Source: DASQYE01 sp036389675
GTDB taxonomy: Bacteria; Acidobacteriota; Blastocatellia; Pyrinomonadales; Pyrinomonadaceae
Assembly (NCBI GenBank): GCA_036389675.1
Contig: DASVWI010000040.1
Location: 62,001-126,000, forward strand
Length of the DNA: 64,000 bases
Direction of reading: 5' to 3'
Within the stretch, counting starts at the first letter, position 1. The number at the start of each line of letters is the position of its first letter. This document shows, piece after piece, positions 14,836 through 23,799 of the stretch. The notes under the pieces were generated by a model. That model searched no databases. It worked only from the letters and a program-made list of their open reading frames with translations, and was not told the origin of the DNA. Position numbers and translations under genes: made by a program.

Positions 14836-17346
14836 ATGATTACTCCCGAACAGGTCGCCGCACACAATCTTACCGCTTCAGAATTCAAGCGCATTCAAGA
14901 GCTGCTCGGGCGCGAGCCGACGCTGGCAGAGCTCGGCATCTTCTCCGTCATGTGGTCGGAGCATTGCTCTTACAAATCTTCGCGCATTCATCTGCGGCGG
15001 CTGCCGACGACGGGCGAGCGCGTCGTCGTCCCGCCCGGCGAGAACGCCGGCGTCGTCGACATAGGCGACGGGTGGTGCGCCGCCTTCAAGGTCGAATCGC
15101 ACAACCATCCTTCCTTCATCGAGCCGTTTCAGGGCGCGGCCACGGGCGTCGGCGGCATCCTTCGCGACATCTTCACGATGGGCGCGCGTCCCGTCGCGGC
15201 GATGAACTCTCTGCGCTTCGGCTCGCTCGACAAACGCGCGCACGGGCGACGCAATCGTGCGCTGCTGGCGGGCGTCGTCGCCGGAATAGCGCACTACGGC
15301 AACGCGTTCGGCGTCGCAACGGTCGGCGGCGAAGTCGAGTTCGATGACGCCTACACGTTGAACCCGCTCGTCAACGCTTTCGCGCTCGGCCTTGTGCGCC
15401 ACGATCAAATCTTTTTCGGCAAAGCCACGGGCGTCGGCAATCCTATTCTGTACGTGGGCGCGAAGACGGGGCGCGACGGGATTCACGGCGCGACGATGGC
15501 CTCCGCGGAGTTTGACGAAGAGGCGCTGGAAAAACGCCCGACCGTGCAGGTGGGCGATCCCTTTCTGGAAAAGCTGCTGCTCGAAGCCTGCCTCGAAGCG
15601 ATGCGTAGCGGCGCGGTCGCAGGCATACAGGACATGGGCGCAGCCGGTCTGACCTCCTCATCCTGCGAGATGGCCGCCCGCGCCGGCACAGGCATAGAGA
15701 TTGACCTGAGCCTCGTGCCGCAGCGTGAAGAGAATATGACGGCCTACGAGATGCTGCTCTCGGAGTCGCAGGAGCGCATGCTGATCGTCGCGCATAAGGG
15801 GCGCGAGCGCGAGGTCGTTGACATCTTTCGCAAGTGGGAGCTGGACGCCGTCGTCATCGGTCGCGTGATCGAAGACGCAACAATGCGCGTCATCCATAAC
15901 GCCGAGACGGTTGCGGACATACCGGTCGCCTCGCTGACGGACGAAGCGCCGCGATACGAACGTCCGCTTCGCGCGCCGGAACGTTTTCAGAAAACAGATA
16001 CCGAGGAGAGCGCCATTGAAGAGGCGCTACGCATTGACACCTCCGGGGACGAGGCGATCATGGACGCGGCATCGCGCATCGTTCCCCTAAGCGTCGAGGC
16101 CGCACGCCGAGACCCGACCCTGACCGGTGAGCCGGGCACAAGCGTCGGCGGAGGTCTGGACATTATCCAGCCAGCGCCGCCCAACGCTCCCGCACTTGAA
16201 GCATTGGCCCAATCAGAACAGGCGGCGGAGGAGGGCTCGCCCGTTGCTGACGCGAGCCGCACCAAGACTTCAAATTACAACGACGCATTGATGCAGCTTC
16301 TGGCCGACCCGACCATCGCGTCCAAGGAATGGGTCTACCGCCAGTACGATCACATGGTGAGGACGAATACGGCTGTGCTGCCCGGCGCTGACGCGGCGGT
16401 CGTTCGCATCAAGGAGACGCGTCGCGCGCTGGCGATGTGTCTGGACGGAAACGGTCGCTACTGCGTCGTGAATCCGCGGGAAGGCGCACGGCTTATCGTC
16501 GCCGAGGCGGCGCGCAATGTCGTGTGCGTCGGCGCGCGCCCGCTCGCCATCACCAACTGCCTCAACTTCGCTTCGCCCGAGCGCCCCGAAGTGATGTGGT
16601 CGTTCTCCGAAGTTATAGACGGGATGAGTGAAGCCTGCCGCGCCTTCGCGACGCCCGTCATCTCCGGCAACGTCTCTTTCTATAACGAGACGGAAGGGCG
16701 CGGCATTCTGCCGACGCCCGTCATCGGCATGGTCGGCCTCATCGAAGACGTGCGGCGTATCATTCAACCCGGCTTCAAGAAACCGGGCGACCTCATAGCA
16801 CTGCTCGGCGCGACCCATGATGATCTTTCCGTCTCAAGGTACGCCGCCGTCATCGAAGGGCACACCCTTGAAGAGATGATAAGCACGGGCCGCGTGCCCG
16901 TGCTTGATCTTGAGCGCGAGCTGGCCGTCCAGCGTGCGGCCCTGAACGCCGCCGAAGCCGGCCTGCTCAACTCGGCTCACGATTGCTCCGACGGCGGTCT
17001 CGCCGTCGCGCTGGCGGAATCCTGCTTCTCTTCCCTCAATCGTCGTGCCCTCGGCGCGGACGTTGATCTCGCGGGCACGCTGGCGACGCCCGCGCGTCTC
17101 TTCAGCGAGTCGCCCTCTCGCATCATCGTCAGCTTCGACGAAGCGGCGCTCGGACGTATGGAAGAGATAGCTGCCCGCGCCAACTGCCAGCTCAACCTGC
17201 TGGGCCGCACCAACCTCGGCCAGCTCCGCATCGAAACGGACGGCGAAGAGGTCGTCAATCTAAACATCGCAGAGCTCGAAGCCGCGTGGCGCACCTCTCT
17301 GGCCCGCAAGATGCAGGCGGAAGTGATGGTCGCGGCTGCCGAATGA
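14836..17346 (+). CDS. purL: Phosphoribosylformylglycinamidine synthase large subunit PurL, with an internal insertion
   Basis: 836 residues, about 90 longer than the usual small-type PurL. The N-terminal half has MWSEHCSYKSS and KVESHNHPSF; the second half has PTIASKEWVYRQYDHMVRTN and HDCSDGGLAVALAE. It uses ATP and ammonia from PurQ to convert FGAR to FGAM, in complex with PurS. Between the two halves, about residues 385-475, lies an acidic, Ala/Pro/Gly-rich, probably disordered stretch not expected in the family. The start has no Shine-Dalgarno. Confidence 0.96.
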   Translation: MITPEQVAAHNLTASEFKRIQELLGREPTLAELGIFSVMWSEHCSYKSSRIHLRRLPTTGERVVVPPGENAGVVDIGDGWCAAFKVESHNHPSFIEPFQGAATGVGGILRDIFTMGARPVAAMNSLRFGSLDKRAHGRRNRALLAGVVAGIAHYGNAFGVATVGGEVEFDDAYTLNPLVNAFALGLVRHDQIFFGKATGVGNPILYVGAKTGRDGIHGATMASAEFDEEALEKRPTVQVGDPFLEKLLLEACLEAMRSGAVAGIQDMGAAGLTSSSCEMAARAGTGIEIDLSLVPQREENMTAYEMLLSESQERMLIVAHKGREREVVDIFRKWELDAVVIGRVIEDATMRVIHNAETVADIPVASLTDEAPRYERPLRAPERFQKTDTEESAIEEALRIDTSGDEAIMDAASRIVPLSVEAARRDPTLTGEPGTSVGGGLDIIQPAPPNAPALEALAQSEQAAEEGSPVADASRTKTSNYNDALMQLLADPTIASKEWVYRQYDHMVRTNTAVLPGADAAVVRIKETRRALAMCLDGNGRYCVVNPREGARLIVAEAARNVVCVGARPLAITNCLNFASPERPEVMWSFSEVIDGMSEACRAFATPVISGNVSFYNETEGRGILPTPVIGMVGLIEDVRRIIQPGFKKPGDLIALLGATHDDLSVSRYAAVIEGHTLEEMISTGRVPVLDLERELAVQRAALNAAEAGLLNSAHDCSDGGLAVALAESCFSSLNRRALGADVDLAGTLATPARLFSESPSRIIVSFDEAALGRMEEIAARANCQLNLLGRTNLGQLRIETDGEEVVNLNIAELEAAWRTSLARKMQAEVMVAAAE

Positions 17347-17873
17347 GAGCGGCGGCGTCATTCCTCCGGAGAAGAGTGAGCAGAGATTTTCAAGGCTTGT
17401 TTGAGGACAGACCCGTCATGCCTTCAGGAATCTACAAGGGCCGGTTTGTGGTGCATGAGCATCACGCTTCGCGTTTGCACTTTGACTTTCGTTTGGAGAT
17501 GGCCGGAGTGTTGAAGTCGTGGGCCGTTCCGAAGGGGCCGTCGCTTGATCCGGGGCAGAAGAGGTTGGCCGTCGAGGTTGAGGATCATGCTGTCGGTTAT
17601 ATAGATTTCGAGGGGCGCATCGCCGAGGGGCAATATGGTGCGGGCGAGGTTGTGATCTGGGACAATGGCAGCTATCAAGTCAACGGCGACGCGGTCGCGG
17701 CGCTTCATGCCGGCAAGCTCAGGTTTAGTATCCACGGCAAAAAGCTTCAGGGAGAATTCAATCTGGTCAGGATGAGCGGGCGCGATAAGCAATGGCTGCT
17801 CATTAAGAGCAGGGATGAATTTGCCGACGCAGATTGGAGATTAGAGACCATCCTGCCGGCTGGGAGAAAATAG
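17343..17873 (+). CDS. Stand-alone LigD-type 3'-phosphoesterase domain protein
   Basis: 176 residues from an ATG overlapping the purL stop (ATGA); an internal ATG at 17418 is an alternative. The sequence HHASRLHFDFRLE with HDR-type metal ligands, then SWAVPKGPSLDP, VEDHAVGY and EGQYGAGEVVIWD, matches the phosphoesterase module of bacterial NHEJ ligase LigD. That module trims 3' phosphate or ribonucleotide ends before ligation. Here neither ligase nor polymerase modules are attached, and no ku gene is in view. Overlap with purL suggests co-transcription. Confidence 0.88.
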   Translation: MRAAASFLRRRVSRDFQGLFEDRPVMPSGIYKGRFVVHEHHASRLHFDFRLEMAGVLKSWAVPKGPSLDPGQKRLAVEVEDHAVGYIDFEGRIAEGQYGAGEVVIWDNGSYQVNGDAVAALHAGKLRFSIHGKKLQGEFNLVRMSGRDKQWLLIKSRDEFADADWRLETILPAGRK

Positions 17874-18058
17874 CCCGGCGTCACCCGCGAATGTCTCAGT
17901 TAGTGAAGTGTCCTATCCTCGCTCTTTCGTCGAACTCTATTCGGTTATGCTCCGCATCGGGAGCGCTCTCGCCGGTCGCTTTCGGTCGTTCCCGGGATTG
18001 AGGGCCAAGGAGCGCGGCGCGAGAATTCCGTTATTGAAGAAGGATGAGGATTGAGCTT

Positions 18059-21000
18059 ATGAAACGTCGTTTTGAGTCGTCTCTCTGTTGGGTTGTGTTG
18101 ATGGCCGTGCTGGGGGGCACGCCATGGCAGGCGCTCCCGCAGGGACAGCAGGCGACAGTTTCTACACGGTCTCAGCAGGCATGGACGCTCGACGAGGCGC
18201 TGGCCCAGCTACAACTCTACCCGGACGACGCCTATCTGCAATACGTCGCGCTGCAACTCGCGCTCAGGCAAAATCGTTTTGACGAGACGGCGGGGCGCAT
18301 CGAGAGCATCATCGCGCGCACTTCAAACATGGATGCCCGCACGGAGCGCAGCAATCGCGTCGACCTGTTCAGCATCTTCACGGGCGCGCTGGCCGTTCAG
18401 GAGAGCCTCCAACTGGACACCATGCGCGTCAACACGCGCTCAACAAGACCGCCGTCGGCGACCACGGCAAGGACGGTCGCGACCGCCGGTAACTTAAACG
18501 GCAATCTCTCAAGGCCCACCCAAACGCCGGCGACCGGACGCAATCGCAGGCGCAACCGCAGACAAAGACGGAATGCGCCGGAGACCGTCACAGGCACTTT
18601 GCCTGTGCTTGCACCGTCCATGGGCGTTGACCTCGCCGCGAGCGCCGCGAGCGAGAAGCGCCGCAGGGAGATAGTGGAGGTCGCGAGCCTTTCGGGGCCG
18701 ACCGTTAAGAGTCATCCATGGGAACGTATGCTCGCGGGCCGAAAGCCTGAGATGTCGACGTTGGCCCAGTACGTCCCGGAGGATTTTTATCTGGTCGAGT
18801 TCTCCTCGCTTGGCAAGCTGCTGCAAGCGATGGACGCGAGCGATCTGTGGGGCACGCATCTCTTCAATCAGGCGTATCGCGAAGCGCGCACGCAGCAGGT
18901 CGGCGAGCGTATCAAGCGCCAGCTGGCCCTGAAGACAGAGCCCGCGCTACGTCCCTTCTATGATCTGGTGGTGAGGGAGGTGGCCGTCGCGGGCAGTGAC
19001 CCGTTCGCGCGCGAGGGCAGCGACGTGACGATGCTCTTTCAGGTCAAACAGCCGGAGATTTTCAAGGCCCGCATGGATGGCTTCATGGCCGACGCGTTGA
19101 AGGAGCACGCCGATGCTCGCCGCGCAGAGGGTAGCTTCATGGGCGTCAGTTTCGTCCAACTGGAAACGCCCGACCGCGCTCTCAGCGTCTATGCCGCAGA
19201 CCCCGCGCCGGACATTCACGTCCGTAGTAACTCAAGGGCAGCGCTCGAGCGCGTCATCGAAGCGATCAAGGGCCGGCGCGCGGACGGTCAACCCGTGCGA
19301 AGGCTCGGAGAGTCGGCGGAGTTCGCCTACATACGCACGCTCATGCCGCGCGGTGCGAAGGAAGAGGACGGCCTCGTCTACCTCTCAGACCCCTTCATAC
19401 GCCGCCTCATTGGCCCACAGCTCAAGCTCACCGAGCGACGGCGCATGTTGTGCTACAACCACCTGCGTATGATCGGCCACGCCGCCATGCTTCATCGCAC
19501 GGAGCGCGGCGCGTGGCCCGCGTCTCTCGAAGACCTTGCCGAATCGAAGACTTCGCCCGGAGTCTTCGGGCAGGGTGAGCTTTCGTGTCCGGACGGCGGC
19601 AAGTATTCTCTCTCGGCGGACGGCATGAGCGGCGTCTGCTCGCGTCACGGTCGCGCAGAGTTTCTAACACCCAACATAGAGATTCCCGTCACGCAGGTAA
19701 CGGGCCTTGAGGCAGACGAGTACAAAGCCTTTCTTGAGGAATACAATCGTTACTGGCGGACGTACTTCGACCCCATCGCGCTGCGCGTTAAGATCACGCC
19801 CGAGCAGTATCGCTTGGAGACCATAGTGCTGCCGCTCATTGACAACTCCGTCTACACGACCCTCGCCAGCGTGCTCGGCGGAAAGCCCGAGGCCTTAGAC
19901 TCTCTGCCCGTCCCGAAAAGAAATATTTTCAGCATCGGCCTGCGCCTGAACAAGGAGCGGTATCTGCCCGAGCTGGTGAGGATGGAGCACGACAAGGAAT
20001 ACGACCAGTTGATGCGCGACCTCGGCCTCACGGGCGATGCGCGCAAGCTCAACCTGACGGAGTTCATCTCTAAGGGTCTGGGCAATCAGGTCGGCGTTCA
20101 CTTCTACGATGCGAGCCCAGCCTTCGACCTTAACATGTCGAGCTTTCTGGGAATGCTCATCGGCAGCACGGCTGGCCGCACGCGCTCGCTCGGGACGGAA
20201 GAGCTGCTGATAGGCTTTGCCCTCGCTTCGCTCAACACTCCCGTCTATCTTTCTTACCCGGTGCAGGACGCGAAGATCGTTGACCGCACCCTGAATCAAC
20301 TGGACACTGTGCTGGCGACGTTTTCGCGCAGGCAGGAGCGCGGCGGCTGGCTCAACCTCGAACAGGATTTCTACAAGTTCCCGCTTGGGCAAGGTCAAAT
20401 CTATCGCGGCTACGGCCTGCGGCTCGGCCCGATCAAGCTGCGTTTCTTCTGGGCACGAATCGGCGGCGGGCTCTATATTGCGAGCCGCCCCTTCATCCTC
20501 GAAGACCTCGCCGCGATGGAGGCCGAGCGAATCCGGGCCGGAGGCGCGGCTGTCGCAGCAGGTGTCGGCGCAGCGGCATCAGCAGCCACGGCGGGCGCGC
20601 TCGTTCAGGACACTGGGCCTGAAGGGCATGCTATGGTGAGATTGCGCCCGCAGAACTGGAATGAAGTCCTGCCCGATTATCGGCTGAGCTGGGCCGAGAA
20701 TGATCGGGAGGCTTGCCTCAACAACCTCGGCGTGCTGTCGAGCACGAGTCGCGCGCTGACCGCTCGCGCTCCCGAAAGTGCTGCGGCTGGGCCGAAAGGA
20801 TTGGAGCTGGATCAACTGGTTCAGCAGTATGCAGATCAGCTTCAGGGTCAGCATCTATTTTGTCCTGAAGGTGGGCGCTACGTGGTCTCTTCTGACGGCA
20901 GGACTGTCGCGTGCAGCATCCACGGCAGCGTGCTCGACCCGCGTCAGCCCTCCGCGCCGACAGAAGCGAGCGCGCCCGGCCAACTGCTGCGGGAGCTGAG

Positions 21001-21070
21001 GGGCGCGACCGCCACGCTCAAGTTCACGGAAGACGGTTTGCACGCCGTCGTCGTCATTGATCGAAAGTAG
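18059..21070 (+). CDS. Large secreted protein with duplicated Cys/HG modules, unknown function
   Basis: 1003 residues from the ATG at 18059, which has GAGG nine bases upstream. A signal peptide (about 1-30) is followed by an Arg/Pro/Thr-rich linker and a long mixed domain. Two similar modules stand out: about residues 465-540 (CYNHLRMIGHAAML then CPDGGKYSLSADG and CSRHG) and about 885-965 (CLNNLGVL then CPEGGRYVVSSDG and CSIHG). Such modules recall the C-termini of pseudopilin-like proteins in Acidobacteria and Planctomycetes. The function is unknown. The pabB ATG follows its stop with no gap. Confidence 0.7.
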   Translation: MKRRFESSLCWVVLMAVLGGTPWQALPQGQQATVSTRSQQAWTLDEALAQLQLYPDDAYLQYVALQLALRQNRFDETAGRIESIIARTSNMDARTERSNRVDLFSIFTGALAVQESLQLDTMRVNTRSTRPPSATTARTVATAGNLNGNLSRPTQTPATGRNRRRNRRQRRNAPETVTGTLPVLAPSMGVDLAASAASEKRRREIVEVASLSGPTVKSHPWERMLAGRKPEMSTLAQYVPEDFYLVEFSSLGKLLQAMDASDLWGTHLFNQAYREARTQQVGERIKRQLALKTEPALRPFYDLVVREVAVAGSDPFAREGSDVTMLFQVKQPEIFKARMDGFMADALKEHADARRAEGSFMGVSFVQLETPDRALSVYAADPAPDIHVRSNSRAALERVIEAIKGRRADGQPVRRLGESAEFAYIRTLMPRGAKEEDGLVYLSDPFIRRLIGPQLKLTERRRMLCYNHLRMIGHAAMLHRTERGAWPASLEDLAESKTSPGVFGQGELSCPDGGKYSLSADGMSGVCSRHGRAEFLTPNIEIPVTQVTGLEADEYKAFLEEYNRYWRTYFDPIALRVKITPEQYRLETIVLPLIDNSVYTTLASVLGGKPEALDSLPVPKRNIFSIGLRLNKERYLPELVRMEHDKEYDQLMRDLGLTGDARKLNLTEFISKGLGNQVGVHFYDASPAFDLNMSSFLGMLIGSTAGRTRSLGTEELLIGFALASLNTPVYLSYPVQDAKIVDRTLNQLDTVLATFSRRQERGGWLNLEQDFYKFPLGQGQIYRGYGLRLGPIKLRFFWARIGGGLYIASRPFILEDLAAMEAERIRAGGAAVAAGVGAAASAATAGALVQDTGPEGHAMVRLRPQNWNEVLPDYRLSWAENDREACLNNLGVLSSTSRALTARAPESAAAGPKGLELDQLVQQYADQLQGQHLFCPEGGRYVVSSDGRTVACSIHGSVLDPRQPSAPTEASAPGQLLRELRGATATLKFTEDGLHAVVVIDRK

Positions 21071-22576
21071 ATGCGGGGCACAGGCGCAGCGAAAGTGTTG
21101 ACCGCAGAGGCGGTCGTGCGTGAGATTGATTTGCCGCCGGACGATCTCCTTCGCGCGCTGCTGATGCTGGACGCGCGGCGGCGCGTCAGCATTCTGGACA
21201 GCGGCGGCTCGCGCCCTCCCGACGCGCGATTCCTGATCGCGGGCTTCGACCCCTTCGAGATCATTGAGGCGCGCGGCGCGCAACTGCACATCACACGGCG
21301 CGACCCGCCTGCGGAGGAAACGGTTCAGGGCGAGCTACTCGCTCTGCTTGATGAGCGCCTGCGAAGCTACCAAACGGCAAGCGCACCGCAAGGCGATGCA
21401 CCCGTGCCCGGCGCGTGCATCGCGACCTTCTCCTATGATCTGGGCCAACGCTTCCAGCCTACGCGCATCAATCGCTCGCGCCGCGACCTTAGAGAGCCTG
21501 ACGCCGTCCTCGCTTTCTGCGACACGCTCGTCATACACGACTATGAGCGAGGGACATCACAGCTCGTCAGCCGCTCCGGCCCGGAGCGCCTGGATGAGGC
21601 TTACCGCCTCCTCTGCGATGCCGCGACGAGCGCCCGTTCAGTGTCGCCGGGGGAAGCGGACGCCTCACCGCTGGAAGAGGATGATTTCAAGCGCCCGCCC
21701 CTTTCGATCAACGCTCCGGGCGTGGCCTCGAACTTTACGCGCGACGAATACCTCTCGGCCATCGAGCGAATTAAAAGGCATATCGCGGCGGGCGACATCT
21801 ATCAGGCCAACCTGACGCAGCAGCTCTCCGTCTCTCTCTCGCCCGGCCAGAAGCCCGAGCGTATCTTCTTACGCCTGCGCTGCGATCATCCGGCCTCTTT
21901 CGCGGCTTTCATACGCAGGCGCGAGGACGCGGTCGTCAGCGCTTCGCCTGAGCGTTTTCTGCGCGTCGGGGTGAGCCCGTCGGGCGCGCGTCTCATCGAA
22001 GCATGGCCCATCAAGGGCACGCGCCCGCGCGGCGCAAGCCAGGATGAGGACGAGCGATTACGCCTCGAATTGTTACGGAGCGAGAAAGACCGCGCCGAGA
22101 ACGTGATGATCGTCGACCTGATGCGGAATGATCTGGGTCGCGTCTGCCTTTACGGCTCTGTCCGCGTCGAAGAGTTGTGTACGCTACAGGTGCATCCGAC
22201 GCTTTTTCATCTGGTCTCGAAGGTCAGCGGCACTCTGCGCGACGAGGTACGTGTGAGCGACCTTCTGCGCGCAGCGTTTCCGTGCGGCTCGATCACGGGA
22301 GCGCCGAAGCTGCGCGCGATGGAGATTATTGACGAGGTGGAAAACGTCCCGCGCGGGCTTTCGATGGGGGCTATCGGCTACTTCTCTTTCGACGGGCGGA
22401 TGGATTTGAGCGTGGCGATTCGCACGATGACGCTTAGAGCAGGGCTGGCACGCTTCAACGTCGGCGGCGGCATCGTCGCCGACAGCGACCCCGCGCTCGA
22501 ATACGAAGAATCTCTCACGAAGGCCCTCGCCCTTCTCCGCGCACTGCGAAGAGCAAGGATGAAGGCGGAAGGATGA
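21071..22576 (+). CDS. pabB: Aminodeoxychorismate synthase component I
   Basis: 501 residues. It is a chorismate-binding enzyme with the PabB-type motif PIKGTRPRG (Lys as nucleophile), IVDLMRNDLGRV, and FPCGSITGAPKLRAMEIID. It aminates chorismate to 4-amino-4-deoxychorismate using ammonia from a PabA partner, not seen here. pabC follows directly. The C-terminal residues (ARMKAEG) and the stop codon are encoded by a family A heptad arm. Confidence 0.93.
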   Translation: MRGTGAAKVLTAEAVVREIDLPPDDLLRALLMLDARRRVSILDSGGSRPPDARFLIAGFDPFEIIEARGAQLHITRRDPPAEETVQGELLALLDERLRSYQTASAPQGDAPVPGACIATFSYDLGQRFQPTRINRSRRDLREPDAVLAFCDTLVIHDYERGTSQLVSRSGPERLDEAYRLLCDAATSARSVSPGEADASPLEEDDFKRPPLSINAPGVASNFTRDEYLSAIERIKRHIAAGDIYQANLTQQLSVSLSPGQKPERIFLRLRCDHPASFAAFIRRREDAVVSASPERFLRVGVSPSGARLIEAWPIKGTRPRGASQDEDERLRLELLRSEKDRAENVMIVDLMRNDLGRVCLYGSVRVEELCTLQVHPTLFHLVSKVSGTLRDEVRVSDLLRAAFPCGSITGAPKLRAMEIIDEVENVPRGLSMGAIGYFSFDGRMDLSVAIRTMTLRAGLARFNVGGGIVADSDPALEYEESLTKALALLRALRRARMKAEG

Positions 22577-22650
22577 AGGATGAAGTAAGAGCAATTAAGA
22601 AAGAGAAGCATTCCTTTCATCGTTGCCGCCTTCATCCTTCATCCTTTCTT
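22551..22650. repeat. Heptad palindrome, family A copy 3
   Basis: Left arm AAGGATG, AAGGCGG, AAGGATG, AAGGATG from 22555; right arm with CCGCCTT and two CATCCTT units near 22628-22648. The loop (AAGAGCAATTAAGAAAGAG) is similar to the loop of copy 2. It supplies the pabB stop and lies in the leader of pabC. Confidence 0.85.
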
Positions 22651-22722
22651 TCTCTATCCGGGCCGGTCGTTTTAATGTATCCTTCGGCTGCTCTGAAACT
22701 CTTTGGACGGCGACCGTTAGCG

Positions 22723-23577
22723 ATGCACTCGCATGTGATATTGAACAATCGTCTGGTCGAGGCGACGAAAGCGCGGCTGATGCCGATCAGCTCCGGTGCG
22801 CTCTACGGTAACGGTGTGTTCACGACGCTCGCCATACACGCCCGCCGCCCTTTTCTCTGGCAGCAACACTGGATGCGTTTGATAGATCACGCGGGTCGCT
22901 CGGGCATTGATTGCCACGGCCTCGCTGAGGCGGACGTGCAGGCATCGCTCTCAAAGCTGATCGAGGCCAACGGGGTTTCGGAGGGCCGCGCGCGTCTCAC
23001 TCTGTTCGGAGGGGCTGATCGTGGCGTCTGGAAAATAAAGGGGGTGGGCCAACACAGGTCGGAGCTACTGATGATGACGGGCGATGCGCGCTCGCTCGGT
23101 AGTGACGGCGCGGCGCTGACGGTCTCGCCCTATCGCACGAATACGCTCTCGCCGCTCGCCGGGATAAAGAGCGTTAATTATCTCGAACGCGCACTGTCAT
23201 GGGAAGAGGCGCGCGCGCGCGATTTCGACGAGGCGGTCGTCCTCAACGAGCGTGGAGAGATTGCCTCGGCGACGATGGCGAATCTTTTCTGGGTGACTGA
23301 CGGGACGATACACACGCCCTCGCTCGCGACGGGCGCGCTCGCGGGCGTAACGCGCGCGCGCGTCCTCTCTCTGGCAAGCGAGCTGTCCATGCCGCACGTC
23401 GAGGGCGTCTATGATCTGTCGCATCTATCGAGCGCTGACGAAATCTTTCTCACCTCGTCGGGGCTCGGCGTCGCGATTGTGACGACCTTCGACTTCCACC
23501 GCTACACAGTCCCGGCGGGAAGCGTCGCCCTGCGCCTGCGCGAAGCCTTGCGCCAGCTGACGCTGGGTGAAGGCTAG
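22723..23577 (+). CDS. pabC: 4-amino-4-deoxychorismate lyase (class IV PLP enzyme)
   Basis: 284 residues from the ATG at 22723; the frame is open back to 22573, but that part is translated repeat. The class IV aminotransferase fold is shown by ISSGALYGNGVFTTL near the N-terminus, the PLP lysine in GIKSVNYLER, and ASATMANLFW. It releases pyruvate from aminodeoxychorismate to give 4-aminobenzoate for folate. Adjacency to pabB supports this over a branched-chain or D-amino-acid aminotransferase. Confidence 0.85.
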   Translation: MHSHVILNNRLVEATKARLMPISSGALYGNGVFTTLAIHARRPFLWQQHWMRLIDHAGRSGIDCHGLAEADVQASLSKLIEANGVSEGRARLTLFGGADRGVWKIKGVGQHRSELLMMTGDARSLGSDGAALTVSPYRTNTLSPLAGIKSVNYLERALSWEEARARDFDEAVVLNERGEIASATMANLFWVTDGTIHTPSLATGALAGVTRARVLSLASELSMPHVEGVYDLSHLSSADEIFLTSSGLGVAIVTTFDFHRYTVPAGSVALRLREALRQLTLGEG

Positions 23578-23799
23578 AAAGACAGGATCAAAGGGGTCAG
23601 TAGCAGATTTATTCTCGGGCAAGCCGGGAAATGCGATTTTTCAAGCATTACTCCGGCGACAATCAAGACCCTTAGAGAAAGAGGATAGGGCGTCGCATCT
23701 ATGAACGCTCTAATAACTGGTGAGGCTCGTGCTATAATTTGTCCCTCGTTTCACCGAAAATCAGAGGCTGACATATTCTCAGCAGGAGGAGTAGAGGCA

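Noticed and set aside
22573..22722. N-terminal extension of PabC (MKDEVRAIKKEKHS...)
   Set aside because: It is translated from the family A repeat and is not part of the conserved class IV aminotransferase domain.
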